A DNA stretch of 64,000 nucleotides from contig NZ_JAUSKL010000046.1 in the NCBI RefSeq assembly GCF_030646925.1, forward strand, positions 1 to 64,000. Direction: 5' to 3'. This document shows positions 9,644 to 18,065 of this stretch, one piece after another. A program made the translations under genes and the position numbers. The first letter of the stretch is position 1; each line of letters opens with the position of its first letter. Below the pieces are notes generated by a model that saw only the letters and a list, made by a program, of their open reading frames with translations, did not search any database and had not been told where the DNA came from. The DNA comes from Candidatus Binatus sp. (lineage in GTDB: Bacteria > Desulfobacterota > Binatia > Binatales > Binataceae).

Positions 9644-10362
9644 CGTTGGCCGAGGCTCACAAAATACTCGCGACGATCAAGACCGCGCTCGAAGCAGGCG
9701 AGAGGCAGCAATATCTCGACCTCGCGAACAATCATGCACCGGTTGTCCCGCCCACGCGGAGGGTGCCGATCGCCGGACCGGAGCATCGCGCGGAATTAGC
9801 TACTTCGCTGGCGCGCGAGCTTGAACTCGTCGGCGGCAAATTTGCCGGAATAGTCAGTCCAGCCGAACTGAGTAATCGAATCGTGACGCTGGCGCGCGAG
9901 ATCGGCGCCAAAGTGATTGCGATTGGCGAGGGCGCCTCGCTCGACATGGACGCGATCGGCGAAGCGCTCGAGCGCGCGGACATCAAGGTAGTGAAAGCAG
10001 TTCCCGTCGCCGACTCCGAACGGTTGACAATGCGCGAACAAATAGCGAATGCGGACTTGGGAATCGCCGAGGCCGAGTACGGGATCGCGTCCACGGGCAC
10101 GCTCGCCGTGATTTCGACCGAAACGCGGCCCGGTTCGCTGACGCTGTTGCCCACGGCGAGCCTGATAATCGTGCAAATCGATCGTGTCGTGCACGATCTT
10201 GCTGCGATGCTCGCCGCGCATGGTCCCGCGCGTCTGATCGAGCATCGCCTGACATTGATCACGGGGCCGAGCCGCACGGCTGACATCGAAAAGCGAATCG
10301 TGCTGGGAGTCCACGGCCCGAAAGCGCTGCACGTGATCGTGGTGTGGCCGCGCGATGAATGA
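9640..10362 (+). CDS. lutC: Lactate utilization protein LutC (LUD domain)
   Basis: The 240-residue protein is a stand-alone LUD domain with the family core GIAEAEYGIASTGTLAV and C-terminal GPSRTADIEKRIVLGVHGP, as in LutC. It works with LutB and LutA in lactate oxidation. The start is a TTG at 9640 overlapping the lutB stop by 4 bp; a second in-frame TTG two codons later is equally possible. Its end overlaps lutA by 8 bp. Confidence 0.92.
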   Translation: MTLAEAHKILATIKTALEAGERQQYLDLANNHAPVVPPTRRVPIAGPEHRAELATSLARELELVGGKFAGIVSPAELSNRIVTLAREIGAKVIAIGEGASLDMDAIGEALERADIKVVKAVPVADSERLTMREQIANADLGIAEAEYGIASTGTLAVISTETRPGSLTLLPTASLIIVQIDRVVHDLAAMLAAHGPARLIEHRLTLITGPSRTADIEKRIVLGVHGPKALHVIVVWPRDE

Positions 10363-11077
10363 AGTCCAGTTGTTTTCGACCTGCCTTGCCGAGGAATTTT
10401 TTCCGCAGGTCAACGACGCCGCCGCGACCGTGCTCGAACGGCTGCGCGTCAAGGTCATCCCGGTGCGCCGCGCGTTTTGCTGCGGCCAGGTCGCATTCAA
10501 CGAGGGACTCCGCCAAGAGGCGGTGGGCCTCGCGCGCCGCTTTCTCAAATCTGTCAAGCCGGGCATTCCAATCGTGGCGCCGTCGGGCTCGTGCACCAGT
10601 ATGCTCAAAATTTTCTATGGCGACTTGCTGGCGAATGAGCCGGCGCTCGCCGAAAAGGCCGCCGCGATTCGTCCGTGGATCTTCGAGTTCTCGCAATTCC
10701 TGGTCAACGTACTCAAGGTCAAATACGTCGGCGCGCGATACGAGCGCGCGGTCGCATACCATCCGTCGTGTCATCTGATGCGCGAGCTGAACGTGCGCAG
10801 CGAGCCGATGACGCTGCTCAGCGCGGTCAGCGGAATCAAGCTATGCGAGGTGCGCGATCGCGAGGAGTGTTGCGGTTTCGGCGGGATGTTCTCGGTCAAG
10901 TTCGCGCATATCTCGGCCGCGATGCTCGGCGACAAGATGGCGCGCATCAAGGACAGCGGCGCGGAAGTCGTGGTGTCGAACGATTGCGGCTGCCTGATGC
11001 AAATCGGCGGCGGACTGAATCGCGCGGGCGCCGCGATCGAAACGCGGCATCTCGCGGAGATTTTAGCGGCACGCTAG
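10355..11077 (+). CDS. lutA: Lactate utilization protein LutA (CCG-domain)
   Basis: LutA has two CCG domains, cysteine-rich modules of the heterodisulfide reductase B type that carry clusters in LutA and glycolate oxidase GlcF. Visible motifs are AFCCGQ, PSGSCTSM, YHPSCHLMRE, ECCGFGGMF and SNDCGCLMQIGG across 240 residues. It completes the lutBCA operon with overlapping ends. Its stop codon overlaps the stop of the convergent small gene at 11074, so the two transcripts end inside each other. Confidence 0.92.
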   Translation: MNEVQLFSTCLAEEFFPQVNDAAATVLERLRVKVIPVRRAFCCGQVAFNEGLRQEAVGLARRFLKSVKPGIPIVAPSGSCTSMLKIFYGDLLANEPALAEKAAAIRPWIFEFSQFLVNVLKVKYVGARYERAVAYHPSCHLMRELNVRSEPMTLLSAVSGIKLCEVRDREECCGFGGMFSVKFAHISAAMLGDKMARIKDSGAEVVVSNDCGCLMQIGGGLNRAGAAIETRHLAEILAAR

Positions 11078-11235
11078 GACCGCAGCGGAATCGTGGCCAG
11101 CGAGTTCGCGATCTTCATCACGCGCTCGTCGAGCCTGGTGAGTTGCTCGGCGACTTCAGAAAGCTTGCGTTCGAGTTCCGTGATGCGCGCGTCGAGGTCC
11201 TTGGTGAGAATCCGTTTTGCTCCGCCTGCCGCCAT
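11074..11235 (-). CDS. Small coiled-coil protein
   Basis: A 53-residue protein whose heptad pattern (LDARITELERKLSEVAEQLT) predicts a coiled coil; it is loosely SlyX-like in size and pattern but lacks a clear signature. The ATG at 11235 has GGAGG eight bases upstream. The stop TAG overlaps the lutA stop on the other strand. Function is unknown. Confidence 0.55.
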   Translation of the reverse strand: MAAGGAKRILTKDLDARITELERKLSEVAEQLTRLDERVMKIANSLATIPLRS

Positions 11236-11356
11236 TTCCATCCCCTCCGATACGTCGTGTAGCCCCCAGTTTGATTTCGCGCGGATAGCTCCCGCGATTA
11301 GATTAGTACCCCGATAACTCCAGATTGCCAACTATGCCGTCCGGGAGTAGGGCGAG

Positions 11357-11404
11357 AAAAAATCCGGGATTCTTCGGCCGCGCAGCCTTCGCATCAGAAT
11401 GACA
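11357..11404 (-). repeat. Interspersed repeat, copy related to 36227-36273
   Basis: On the minus strand this reads TGTCATTC..GCGA.GGCTGC..GAATCCCGGAT with a T-rich end. The same skeleton occurs at 36227-36273 on the plus strand. The surrounding 11290-11520 region has no credible gene. Confidence 0.55.
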
Positions 11405-11525
11405 AACGTCGTGAGGTCCACTCGCCTTACAAAGACTCACAGACGCTCGGGATGACAAGTGGGGAGCATCGTTCGATTGATGCAGTGGGAGCAAATAGAT
11501 CAGGCGGCGGATTAAACAGGCGGGG

Positions 11526-11900
11526 ATGATTTTTCATATCGTAAAGAGATCGGAGTGGGAAGCGGCGGCGCGAATCGGATCCTATCGCCCGGCGAGCGTC
11601 GATGCGGAAGGCTTCATTCATTGCTCGACGCTCGCGCAATTGATCGGCACTGCGAATCGATTTTATCGTGGAGAGAAAGATTTGGTCGTGCTCTGTATCG
11701 ACGAGAATAGGCTGGCGATGCCGCTGAAGTTCGAAGGTCCATCGATGCCCGATCATGACAAGCTGGATCGTGAAAACGCAGACGAATTGTTCCCGCACAT
11801 TTATGGAGCGCTGAATCTCGAGGCGGTGACGAGGGTCATCGAGTTGCGGTGTGCCGCCGATGGACGGTTCGCGATGCCCGACGAATTGCGCGAAGCCTAG
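11526..11900 (+). CDS. DUF952 domain protein
   Basis: The 124-residue protein matches DUF952: it begins MIFHIVKRSEWEAA, and contains EGFIHCSTLAQL and FPHIYGALNLEAVTRV, the conserved His/Ser and Pro-His-Ile-Tyr positions of the family. DUF952 proteins are small, widespread and related in fold to ADP-ribosyltransferase-like domains, but no activity is established. It converges on the CMD-family gene 5 bp away. Confidence 0.85.
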   Translation: MIFHIVKRSEWEAAARIGSYRPASVDAEGFIHCSTLAQLIGTANRFYRGEKDLVVLCIDENRLAMPLKFEGPSMPDHDKLDRENADELFPHIYGALNLEAVTRVIELRCAADGRFAMPDELREA

Positions 11901-11905
11901 GCGAC

Positions 11906-12508
11906 CTACTTCGCCGCCGGCGCGGGCACCTCGACCATCCGGGCGGTGGTGTCGTGGTCGTACTCGAGATGCAACGCGCGCACGATCATCCCGTGCATCC
12001 GCCAGAGCCCGATCACGTAGAACAATTCCATGATTTGCTCGTCGGGCAGATGGGCCTTGAGCGCGGCGAAGGTGTCGTCTTCGACCAGGTTGCGGCCAAC
12101 CAGTTCGTCGGTGGCTTGCATCACGGCGCGTTCGACCGGCGTGAACTTGTCGCTGACCGCCCATCCCTTGATGGCGGCGAGTTTTTCCTCGGGCAGCCCG
12201 ACCATCCGGGCGACCTTCATGTGTTGAGAGTATTCGAACTTCGAGTCGCCGACGATCCCGGTGCGGACGATCGCGAGTTCCCGCAGTCGGGCCGGTAGTT
12301 TCCGGCCGGGCTGCATCAGGGCCATCAGCGAGTTACGCGCCTGGAACAGCAAATCGGGCACCAGCGCGAAGGTGGTCCAGTAGTCGCCGGGCGTGCCGGT
12401 CGCGGTGCCGGGCTGCGCCACCGGATCGCGATCGCCGAAAAATTGCTTGTAGAGTTCCCTGATTTCGGGCGTCGCTTCCGCGGCTGATACCTGACGTAGT
12501 CGTCCCAT
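11906..12508 (-). CDS. Carboxymuconolactone decarboxylase-family protein
   Basis: This 200-residue all-helical protein resembles CMD/AhpD-like proteins: ARLRELAIVRTGIVGDSKFEYSQH aligns with the conserved helix that in AhpD carries ExxxxxCxxC, but here both cysteines are absent, so a peroxidatic role is unlikely. The family includes decarboxylases and many uncharacterised members. The ATG at 12508 has GGAGAT six bases upstream. No pathway genes lie next to it. Confidence 0.8.
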   Translation of the reverse strand: MGRLRQVSAAEATPEIRELYKQFFGDRDPVAQPGTATGTPGDYWTTFALVPDLLFQARNSLMALMQPGRKLPARLRELAIVRTGIVGDSKFEYSQHMKVARMVGLPEEKLAAIKGWAVSDKFTPVERAVMQATDELVGRNLVEDDTFAALKAHLPDEQIMELFYVIGLWRMHGMIVRALHLEYDHDTTARMVEVPAPAAK

Positions 12509-12720
12509 CGAGCAATCTCCTAAAGTGAATGACGCGCGTTGCGCGAGCATCCGGTTCGAGTCGATGGAACTTTCCCGCAAGTGATCGGCGCGCGTCAAAT
12601 GAAATCAGGCGGCTGAATTATTCGCGGCGAAAATGACGCCGCCGCGATGCGCGGCTCTCATCTCGCACTCTTGCCAGTGCGGCGCGACGGCGCGATAATT
12701 CGAGGCTCGGCTCGATACGT

Positions 12721-12798
12721 GGACGCATAGCTCAGCCCGGTTAGAGCACTTGCCTCACATGCAAGGGGTCGCAGGTTCAAGTCCTGCTGCGTCCACCA
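12721..12798 (+). tRNA. tRNA-Val (anticodon CAC)
   Basis: The full cloverleaf is present: acceptor GGACGCA/TGCGTCC, D stem GCTC/GAGC, anticodon stem CTTGC/GCAAG with loop CTCACAT, T stem GCAGG/CCTGC with TTCAAGT, discriminator A and an encoded CCA. The anticodon CAC reads GTG valine codons. Confidence 0.97.
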
Positions 12799-12813
12799 CT
12801 TTCTCCAACATTC

Positions 12814-12912
12814 TCAAAGACTCTCCTCAGAATAAGTGACCGGTGCGGTCATCTGCTGTGTCAGTTCTGTGTCAGATCGGCGGGTAGCTGCTTTGCCGAA
12901 GAATTTCTGGTT
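12814..12912 (-). pseudogene. Possible remnant of a tRNA-linked integrase C-terminus
   Basis: Just downstream of the tRNA the minus strand has a start-less open stretch ending at 12814 that contains RSDTELTQQMT. This resembles, from memory, the tails of tyrosine integrases that sit beside their tRNA attachment site. The stretch contains the direct repeat TGTGTCAG-TTC-TGTGTCAG. No catalytic part survives, so this is only a suggestion. Confidence 0.25.
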
Positions 12913-13164
12913 TTAGAATCGAGCAGAACGGCGAAGGCTCAGGGCGCGTTCAAGACTCATCTGCGTATTGATTTTCGAACATTGGGACGCTGCATCGGGT
13001 CGCTCACGAGTCGCTTTGCGTCGGCGTGGGGTGGGTGGAGTCTGATGGCTGATGATGGAGCGGTGCGGATGATGGAAAGGACTTTTAGTGATCGAATCGT
13101 AGAACTGCGGCGATTGCCCGCGCGCGAGCACGTGCAAGCACTAACCCAACGGAGATCAACTGAG
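12913..13164. other. Intergenic region without a credible gene
   Basis: Between the tRNA-linked remnant and the SnoaL-like gene I find only short open frames without ribosome-binding sites or family motifs. A GGAG site at 13151 serves the SnoaL-like start. Confidence 0.5.
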
Positions 13165-13562
13165 ATGAGCATCGAGCAAAACAAAGAGACTGCACTCACT
13201 TCCTGAAGAACTTCGAGCATCCCGACGCGAAAGCATACGAGGGCATCCTGACCGACGATTTCGAATTCGAGATGATGGGCCGCTTGCCCGGGATCGAGCC
13301 GATGCGGGGCAAAGCCGTCTTCCTGAAATCGATGCCGAATACGCTGAAAGCGATGTTCCCCAAGGGCCTCAACATGACGTTCCAGACCGTGGTCGGAGAA
13401 GGGCCGCACGTCGCGATCCAGGCGGCGTCGGACACGGTCTCATCCAACGGCAAGAAGTACGCGAATCGGTATCACTTCTATTTTATGTTCAAGGGCGACA
13501 AGCTCGCGCAGGTCCGCGAGTACAACGACGTGAACGACGTCCGCGAAGTTTTCACGAGCTGA
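13165..13562 (+). pseudogene. SnoaL/limonene-epoxide-hydrolase-like protein, frameshifted
   Basis: A good start (ATG at 13165 with GGAG ten bases upstream) reads MSIEQNKETAL and stops at once at 13204. The continuation FLKNFEHPDAKAYEGILTDD, then FEFEMMGRLPG and GKAVFLKSMPN, is in another frame and runs to 13562. Together they form a normal SnoaL-like (NTF2-fold) protein of about 132 residues, so one base is missing or two are extra near 13196-13200. Either the gene is recently broken or the assembly has an error. Members of the fold include polyketide cyclases, epoxide hydrolases and non-catalytic proteins. Confidence 0.7.
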
Positions 13563-13569
13563 AAAAGTC

Positions 13570-13590
13570 GCTTCCGGCCGCTCCGGAAGC
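13570..13590 (+). terminator. Hairpin after SnoaL-like gene
   Basis: GCTTCCGG and CCGGAAGC form a perfect 8-bp stem just after the stop codon. There is no strong T run, so it may be a weak terminator or an mRNA 3'-end stem. Confidence 0.4.
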
Positions 13591-13669
13591 CACTGACCGC
13601 TGACTATGTGACGGGCGGCAGTCAGAAAATCGGCTTCGCAGCACGACCGATTGTGCCCAATCAAGCGGC

Positions 13670-13706
13670 AAAAAGTTCGGGCCGAACAGATTGCTCTGTC
13701 CGGCCC
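13670..13706 (-). terminator. Terminator for the molybdenum hydroxylase operon
   Basis: On the minus strand GGGCCGGACAGA pairs with TCTGTTCGGCCC around GCAA, followed by GAACTTTTTG. It lies about 140 bp past the MoaD-like stop, in the convergent space between that operon and the SnoaL-like gene. A second GC hairpin (CCGGG/CCCGG) lies at about 13717-13746. Confidence 0.5.
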
Positions 13707-13843
13707 TAGCCAACCGGGAAAAGGGGGGCAAACCCCGGCCAGCAACCGTATTCTACGCGACTCGCGTCGAGTTGCAACCAAAATAGAGTAAAAAAAGCTT
13801 TAGATCGCTACGAAAATCACTACCGTCACACTGTCGATTATCT

Positions 13844-14110
13844 TTAGCGCCCGCCGCCTATCGCCGGAATGAAATGAATCTCGCTCGTCGCGCCGACGCT
13901 CTCGAGCACCCCGCCGGTCGCCATCTCGCCATCGATTGAAACCGCCACCGACGGCTTGAGCTCGTCGTGTTCCAGCAGATGCTCCACGATCGCCGGGAAG
14001 CGCTGACCGAGGTTGCGGATAACCTCGCGAATAGTTCTCCCAGGCACATCGACGCGATCGAGGCCGTCGGTGAACTTGCGCAGCAGGGCGGGAATGATCA
14101 CTGTCGCCAT
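13844..14110 (-). CDS. MoaD/ThiS-family sulfur-carrier-like protein
   Basis: The 88-residue ubiquitin-fold protein begins MATVIIPALLRKFTDG and ends IHFIPAIGGGR. MoaD/ThiS proteins carry sulfur as a thiocarboxylate on a terminal Gly-Gly; here the di-glycine is followed by Gly-Arg, so activation would need trimming or the protein is not a classical carrier. It is the last gene of the molybdenum hydroxylase operon (55 bp gap), which suggests a role in molybdopterin sulfur insertion or a dedicated thiolation step for that enzyme. MoaD versus a CysO- or ThiS-like role is not decided. Confidence 0.8.
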   Translation of the reverse strand: MATVIIPALLRKFTDGLDRVDVPGRTIREVIRNLGQRFPAIVEHLLEHDELKPSVAVSIDGEMATGGVLESVGATSEIHFIPAIGGGR

Positions 14111-14165
14111 AGTTTGAAAAAGAAGGGCCGGGCGCGAGGCCCGGCCCGTTCCGAATCGACGTCGC

Positions 14166-16454
14166 TTAGTCGGCCGCCGCCGAATGATGCGCGCTCGATT
14201 GATGCTTCAGGATTGCCTTCAGCACCTTCGGCGGCGACATCGGCGTCTCGAGCATCCGGACGCCCACTGCTCGATAGATCGCGTTGGCCAGCGCCGCAGG
14301 CGGCGGTATGATCGACGCTTCGCCCACGCCGCGAACGCCCAGCGGGTGCCCTGGGTTGGCTTCCTCGACGATGCAGGTTTCGATCATCGGCAGGTCGAGG
14401 CAGGTCGGCATCCGGTAGTCGAGCAATCCACTGTTACGCAGGATGCCCTTGTCGTCGTAGAAGTACTCTTCGTTGAGGCCCCATCCGAGTCCCTGCGCGG
14501 TACCGCCTTGCATCTGGCCTTCGACGTAGCTCGGATGAATTGCCTTGCCCGCATCCTGCGCGATCGTGGCTCGGAGGATCTGCACCTTGCCGGTTTCGGG
14601 ATCGACTTCGACGTCCACGCAGGTGGTCGCAAAGCCAGGTCCGACGCCGCGTCCGTTGACGCTCGCGCGGCCAGTGATTGGTCCGCCGGTGCGGCTTAAG
14701 CGCGGCGCCAGGTCCTTGATCGTCATCGGCGGCACGCCGTTGCCCTTCGCGAAGAACTTGCCATCGCGGAATTCGACTTCCTCGGGCTTCTTCTCCCACA
14801 CCTTGGATGCGCGATTGATCATTTGTTTGACCGCATCCTGCGCCGCCTCGTAAACGGCCATGCCGGTGGCGAACGTGACGCGGCTGCCGCCGGTTACATC
14901 GGTATGCCCGATCGAGTCGGTATCCGCGGTTACTGGACGCACCTCGTTGACTGAAAGTCCGAGCACCTCGGCCGTGATCATCGCCATCGAGGCGCGCGAA
15001 CCGCCGATATCCGGTGAACCAGTCACGACGCTGGCGGTGCCGTCGGCGTGGATATTCACGGTGGCCGATGAGTTCATCCCGGCGTTGAACCAGAAGCCAG
15101 ACGCGACGCCGCGGCCGCGATTCTTGCCGGTCAGCTTCGACTTGTAGTGATCGCTATTCTTGATCGCTTCGCAGGTCTGGATAAATCCGATGCGCTTGAA
15201 CGGAGGTCCGACCGTCTGCAGGTCGCCTTCTTTGACGCCGTTCTGGATGCGGAAATCGATCGGATCGATTCCGCACTTTTCGGCCAGCTCGTCGATCACC
15301 GTCTCCGACGCGAACGCGGCGTTGGTCGCGCCCGGCGCGCGATAGGCCGCGGTCTTGGGCCGATTGCAGACTACGTCGTACGCATCGATGAGGAAATTCT
15401 CGACCTTGTACGGCGTGATGATACACATCGCGCCCGCGCCGACCGGCGAACCGGGGAACGCGCCCGCCTCGTACGCCATCCAGATTTCAGCCGCAACCAG
15501 CTTGCCAGCCTTGGTCGCGCCCATCTTCACCTTGATTTTCGATCCTGAGGTCGGTCCGCTCGCGCGCAGAACCTCGGCCCGCGTCATCACCATCTTCACC
15601 GGCGCGCCGGTCTTCTTCGAGAGCAAGACCGACAGCGGCTCGAGATAGACCGTGGTCTTGCCGCCGAAGCCGCCGCCGATTTCAGCGGGCACCACGCGAA
15701 TCTTGCCGACCGGCATTCCGAGCACCTGGGCGCTCAAGGATCGGACCTCGAAGGGGCCCTGGGTCGAGCAGTAGATCGTCGCGGTGCCGTCCGAACTGTA
15801 GATACCGACCGCGTTGTGCGGCTCGATATATCCCTGGTGCACCATCGCGGTCTTGAACTCGCGCTCGACGATGTAATCCGCGCCCTTGAAGGCCTCGGCC
15901 ACGTCGCCTCGCTTGAACTGGTAGTGCTGCGCGACGTTGGTTTGCTTGTCGCCTTCTTCCTGGTTGCGCAAGCCCTTGTGCAGAATCGTAGCACCCGGCT
16001 TCATCGCGTCGTCCACCGTCATCACCGGCGGCAACACTTCGTACTCGACTTCGATCATCCGCACCGCTTCTTCGGCGATGTGGCCGTTGATCGCCGCCAC
16101 CGCTGCGATCGCATGGCCGTCATACAGCGCGCGGTCGTGCGCCAGGATGTTCAACGAAAGGTGATGCGGATTGATTGCCATCTCGCCGGCTTGCTCGAGC
16201 TTGTCGGCGACCGACGGCAAATCCTTGTGCGTCACGATCGCCTTCACGCCAGGCAGCTTGAGCGCCTTGTCGAAATTGATCGACTTGATGATCGCGTGCG
16301 CGTGCGGGCTGCGCAGCACCTTGCCGTGCAGCATCCCGGGAAAGGTGTAGTCAGCGCCGTACTTCGCGCGCCCGGTCACTTTGTCTGCGCCGTCGTGCCG
16401 AATCGGACGGGTGCCGATTACTTTGTATTTGCCGGTGGTAGTTGATTCCGCCAT
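14166..16454 (-). CDS. Xanthine-dehydrogenase-family molybdopterin-binding subunit
   Basis: This 762-residue large subunit binds the molybdenum cofactor. Visible are RHDGADKVTGRAKYGADY, the first Mo-domain, GGGFGGKTTVYLEP, and the catalytic Glu in GVRGVGEASIIPPP near the C-terminus. The CO-dehydrogenase signature AYRCSFR is replaced by AYRAPGATNAAF, so the copper-binding Cys is absent and the enzyme is a hydroxylase or reductase of the xanthine/4-hydroxybenzoyl-CoA reductase/nicotinate type rather than a CO oxidiser. The ATG at 16454 has GAGG seven bases upstream. It sits in an M-S-L operon; the substrate is not predictable from sequence. Confidence 0.9.
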   Translation of the reverse strand: MAESTTTGKYKVIGTRPIRHDGADKVTGRAKYGADYTFPGMLHGKVLRSPHAHAIIKSINFDKALKLPGVKAIVTHKDLPSVADKLEQAGEMAINPHHLSLNILAHDRALYDGHAIAAVAAINGHIAEEAVRMIEVEYEVLPPVMTVDDAMKPGATILHKGLRNQEEGDKQTNVAQHYQFKRGDVAEAFKGADYIVEREFKTAMVHQGYIEPHNAVGIYSSDGTATIYCSTQGPFEVRSLSAQVLGMPVGKIRVVPAEIGGGFGGKTTVYLEPLSVLLSKKTGAPVKMVMTRAEVLRASGPTSGSKIKVKMGATKAGKLVAAEIWMAYEAGAFPGSPVGAGAMCIITPYKVENFLIDAYDVVCNRPKTAAYRAPGATNAAFASETVIDELAEKCGIDPIDFRIQNGVKEGDLQTVGPPFKRIGFIQTCEAIKNSDHYKSKLTGKNRGRGVASGFWFNAGMNSSATVNIHADGTASVVTGSPDIGGSRASMAMITAEVLGLSVNEVRPVTADTDSIGHTDVTGGSRVTFATGMAVYEAAQDAVKQMINRASKVWEKKPEEVEFRDGKFFAKGNGVPPMTIKDLAPRLSRTGGPITGRASVNGRGVGPGFATTCVDVEVDPETGKVQILRATIAQDAGKAIHPSYVEGQMQGGTAQGLGWGLNEEYFYDDKGILRNSGLLDYRMPTCLDLPMIETCIVEEANPGHPLGVRGVGEASIIPPPAALANAIYRAVGVRMLETPMSPPKVLKAILKHQSSAHHSAAAD

Positions 16455-16508
16455 GGTCAGACCTCTTGTTCGCGTGGTCGTATCTTATGATCGCTCGGAG
16501 CGCTGATT

Positions 16509-17015
16509 CTAGCGCGCCGCCGCAGCTTTGCCGTCGCCGTGAGAACGCAAGTCGGCTGCCGCATCCAATACCGCTTTTACAATCTTGTCGTAACCGGTGC
16601 ATCGGCAGAGATTCCCCGCCAGCGCATACCGCACGTCCGCCTCGTTGGGCTCCGGATTGCGATCGAGTAGGCCCTTCGCCGCCATCAGAAAGCCCGGCGT
16701 GCAGATCCCGCATTGCAGGCTGGCGTGCTCGAGGAACTTACGCTGCAGAGAGTGCAGGGTGCCGGTGGTCGCGAGCCCCTCGACGGTGGTGATGCTGCAG
16801 CCTTGCGCCTCGACGCCGAGCATCAGGCACGAATCCACCACGCGCCCGTCGACCATCACGCTGCAGGCGCCGCAATCGCCCGTGAGGCATCCTTCTTTCG
16901 CGCCGGTCAGCTCGAGGATATCGCGCAGGCTCTCGAGCAGACTTTGGCGCGGCTCGCAGAGGAACTCGACAGTTTCGCCATTAACCTTAGCTTCTACCAG
17001 TGTCTTTTTGGACAT
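16509..17015 (-). CDS. [2Fe-2S]-binding subunit of molybdenum hydroxylase
   Basis: The 168-residue small subunit has both cluster motifs: the plant-type ferredoxin set GCLTGDCGACSVMVDG...DSCLM and the helical set LQCGICTPGFLMAA...GNLCRCTGYDKI. It passes electrons from the Mo subunit to the FAD subunit. It lies between the two other subunits, 54 bp before the large-subunit start, in the usual medium-small-large order. Confidence 0.94.
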   Translation of the reverse strand: MSKKTLVEAKVNGETVEFLCEPRQSLLESLRDILELTGAKEGCLTGDCGACSVMVDGRVVDSCLMLGVEAQGCSITTVEGLATTGTLHSLQRKFLEHASLQCGICTPGFLMAAKGLLDRNPEPNEADVRYALAGNLCRCTGYDKIVKAVLDAAADLRSHGDGKAAAAR

Positions 17016-17044
17016 TTATCTTGTCGCCGTATTTGATTTTCGAG

Positions 17045-17914
17045 TTAGTTCTTTTTCGCGCGTTCGGCCGCAATCGCAAGCACCCGCCGCGTCAGCACGC
17101 CGGTGATGTGGCGTCGATATTCCGCGGTGCCGCGCATGTCGTCGATCGGCGACGTGCACTCACTCGCCAGCCGGCCGGCTTCCGCGAGGGACGCATCGTC
17201 GAGCTTCTTGCCCGCCAGCGATTCCGCCGCTTTGGTCGCGACCAGCGGAGTCGCCGCGACCGCCGCGAGTCCTATGCGCGCCGACTTGATCTTCTCGCCG
17301 TCGAACGTCACCGCCGCGCCGACTCCGACCACCGCGATATCCATCTCGTTGCGCGGGATGAAGCGCAGATACGCGTCACTCGAATGCGGCGCGGGCGGGG
17401 GAATCAGCAGTTCGACCAGCAATTCGCCGGGCTCGAGCACGGTCCGTCCCGGCGATACCACGAACGACTCGACCGGCACCTCGCGCTCGCCCTTCGCGCC
17501 GACGATCCGCGCCTTCGCGCCGAGCGCGATCAGCGACGGCGTCGTATCAGCCGCGGGCGATCCATTGCACAGATTGCCGCCGACCGATGCGCGGTTCTGA
17601 ATCTGCAAGGATCCGATCAGATGCGCCGCCTCGGTCAATCCGGGGTAGTAGCGATGCATCATCTCGCTCTCGTGAATCTCGATACATTGAACGGCCGCGC
17701 CGAGGCGAAGTCCCTTCTTCGGATCGAAGGAGAGACTCCGCAGTTCCTTGATTTTTTTTACATCGACCAGATGCTCGGTGCGGCGAACTCCGGCGCGGAG
17801 CTGGATAATGATATCCGTGCCGCCGCAGAACGGGCGCGCTTTCTCGCCGTGCGCCTTCAGGATGCTGACTGCCTGCTCGAGCGTGCTTGGGGCTTCGTAA
17901 TTTATCGCGTGCAA
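17045..17914 (-). CDS. FAD-binding subunit of molybdenum hydroxylase
   Basis: The 289-residue medium subunit has the FAD-binding hallmarks of the family, FCGGTDIIIQLRAG and the second motif ASVGGNLCNGSPAAD, plus the C-terminal domain (RRHITGVLTRRVL). It is first in the operon. The start is a TTG at 17914 with GGAGG ten bases upstream. Electrons leave through this subunit to an unknown acceptor. Confidence 0.92.
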   Translation of the reverse strand: MHAINYEAPSTLEQAVSILKAHGEKARPFCGGTDIIIQLRAGVRRTEHLVDVKKIKELRSLSFDPKKGLRLGAAVQCIEIHESEMMHRYYPGLTEAAHLIGSLQIQNRASVGGNLCNGSPAADTTPSLIALGAKARIVGAKGEREVPVESFVVSPGRTVLEPGELLVELLIPPPAPHSSDAYLRFIPRNEMDIAVVGVGAAVTFDGEKIKSARIGLAAVAATPLVATKAAESLAGKKLDDASLAEAGRLASECTSPIDDMRGTAEYRRHITGVLTRRVLAIAAERAKKN

Positions 17915-18065
17915 GGGTGGGAAACCTCCGGGGATCGGGCTTACGTTATACCCGACTTTATTCCTTAGCTAGCCTGTTTAAGGCCTTTCGCGGAAAAGGG
18001 CAAGCGCGCGCCGTTGGCATCCGCGGCGTTTAGCGTAATCATCAACCGCGGAGGCGCTCCCCACG

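Noticed and set aside
12982-13206. 74-codon frame overlapping the SnoaL-like start
   Set aside because: It merely extends the 13-codon start of the broken gene backwards and has no ribosome-binding site or motif.
13660-13760. Riboswitch-like pattern (GGCAAACC between hairpins)
   Set aside because: The hairpins sit in a convergent intergenic region with no gene starting downstream, and the core of known c-di-GMP or cobalamin classes is not present. Terminators explain them.
14166-16454. Aerobic CO dehydrogenase (coxL)
   Set aside because: The copper-ligand motif AYRCSFR is missing; the sequence is AYRAPGATN, as in other molybdenum hydroxylases.
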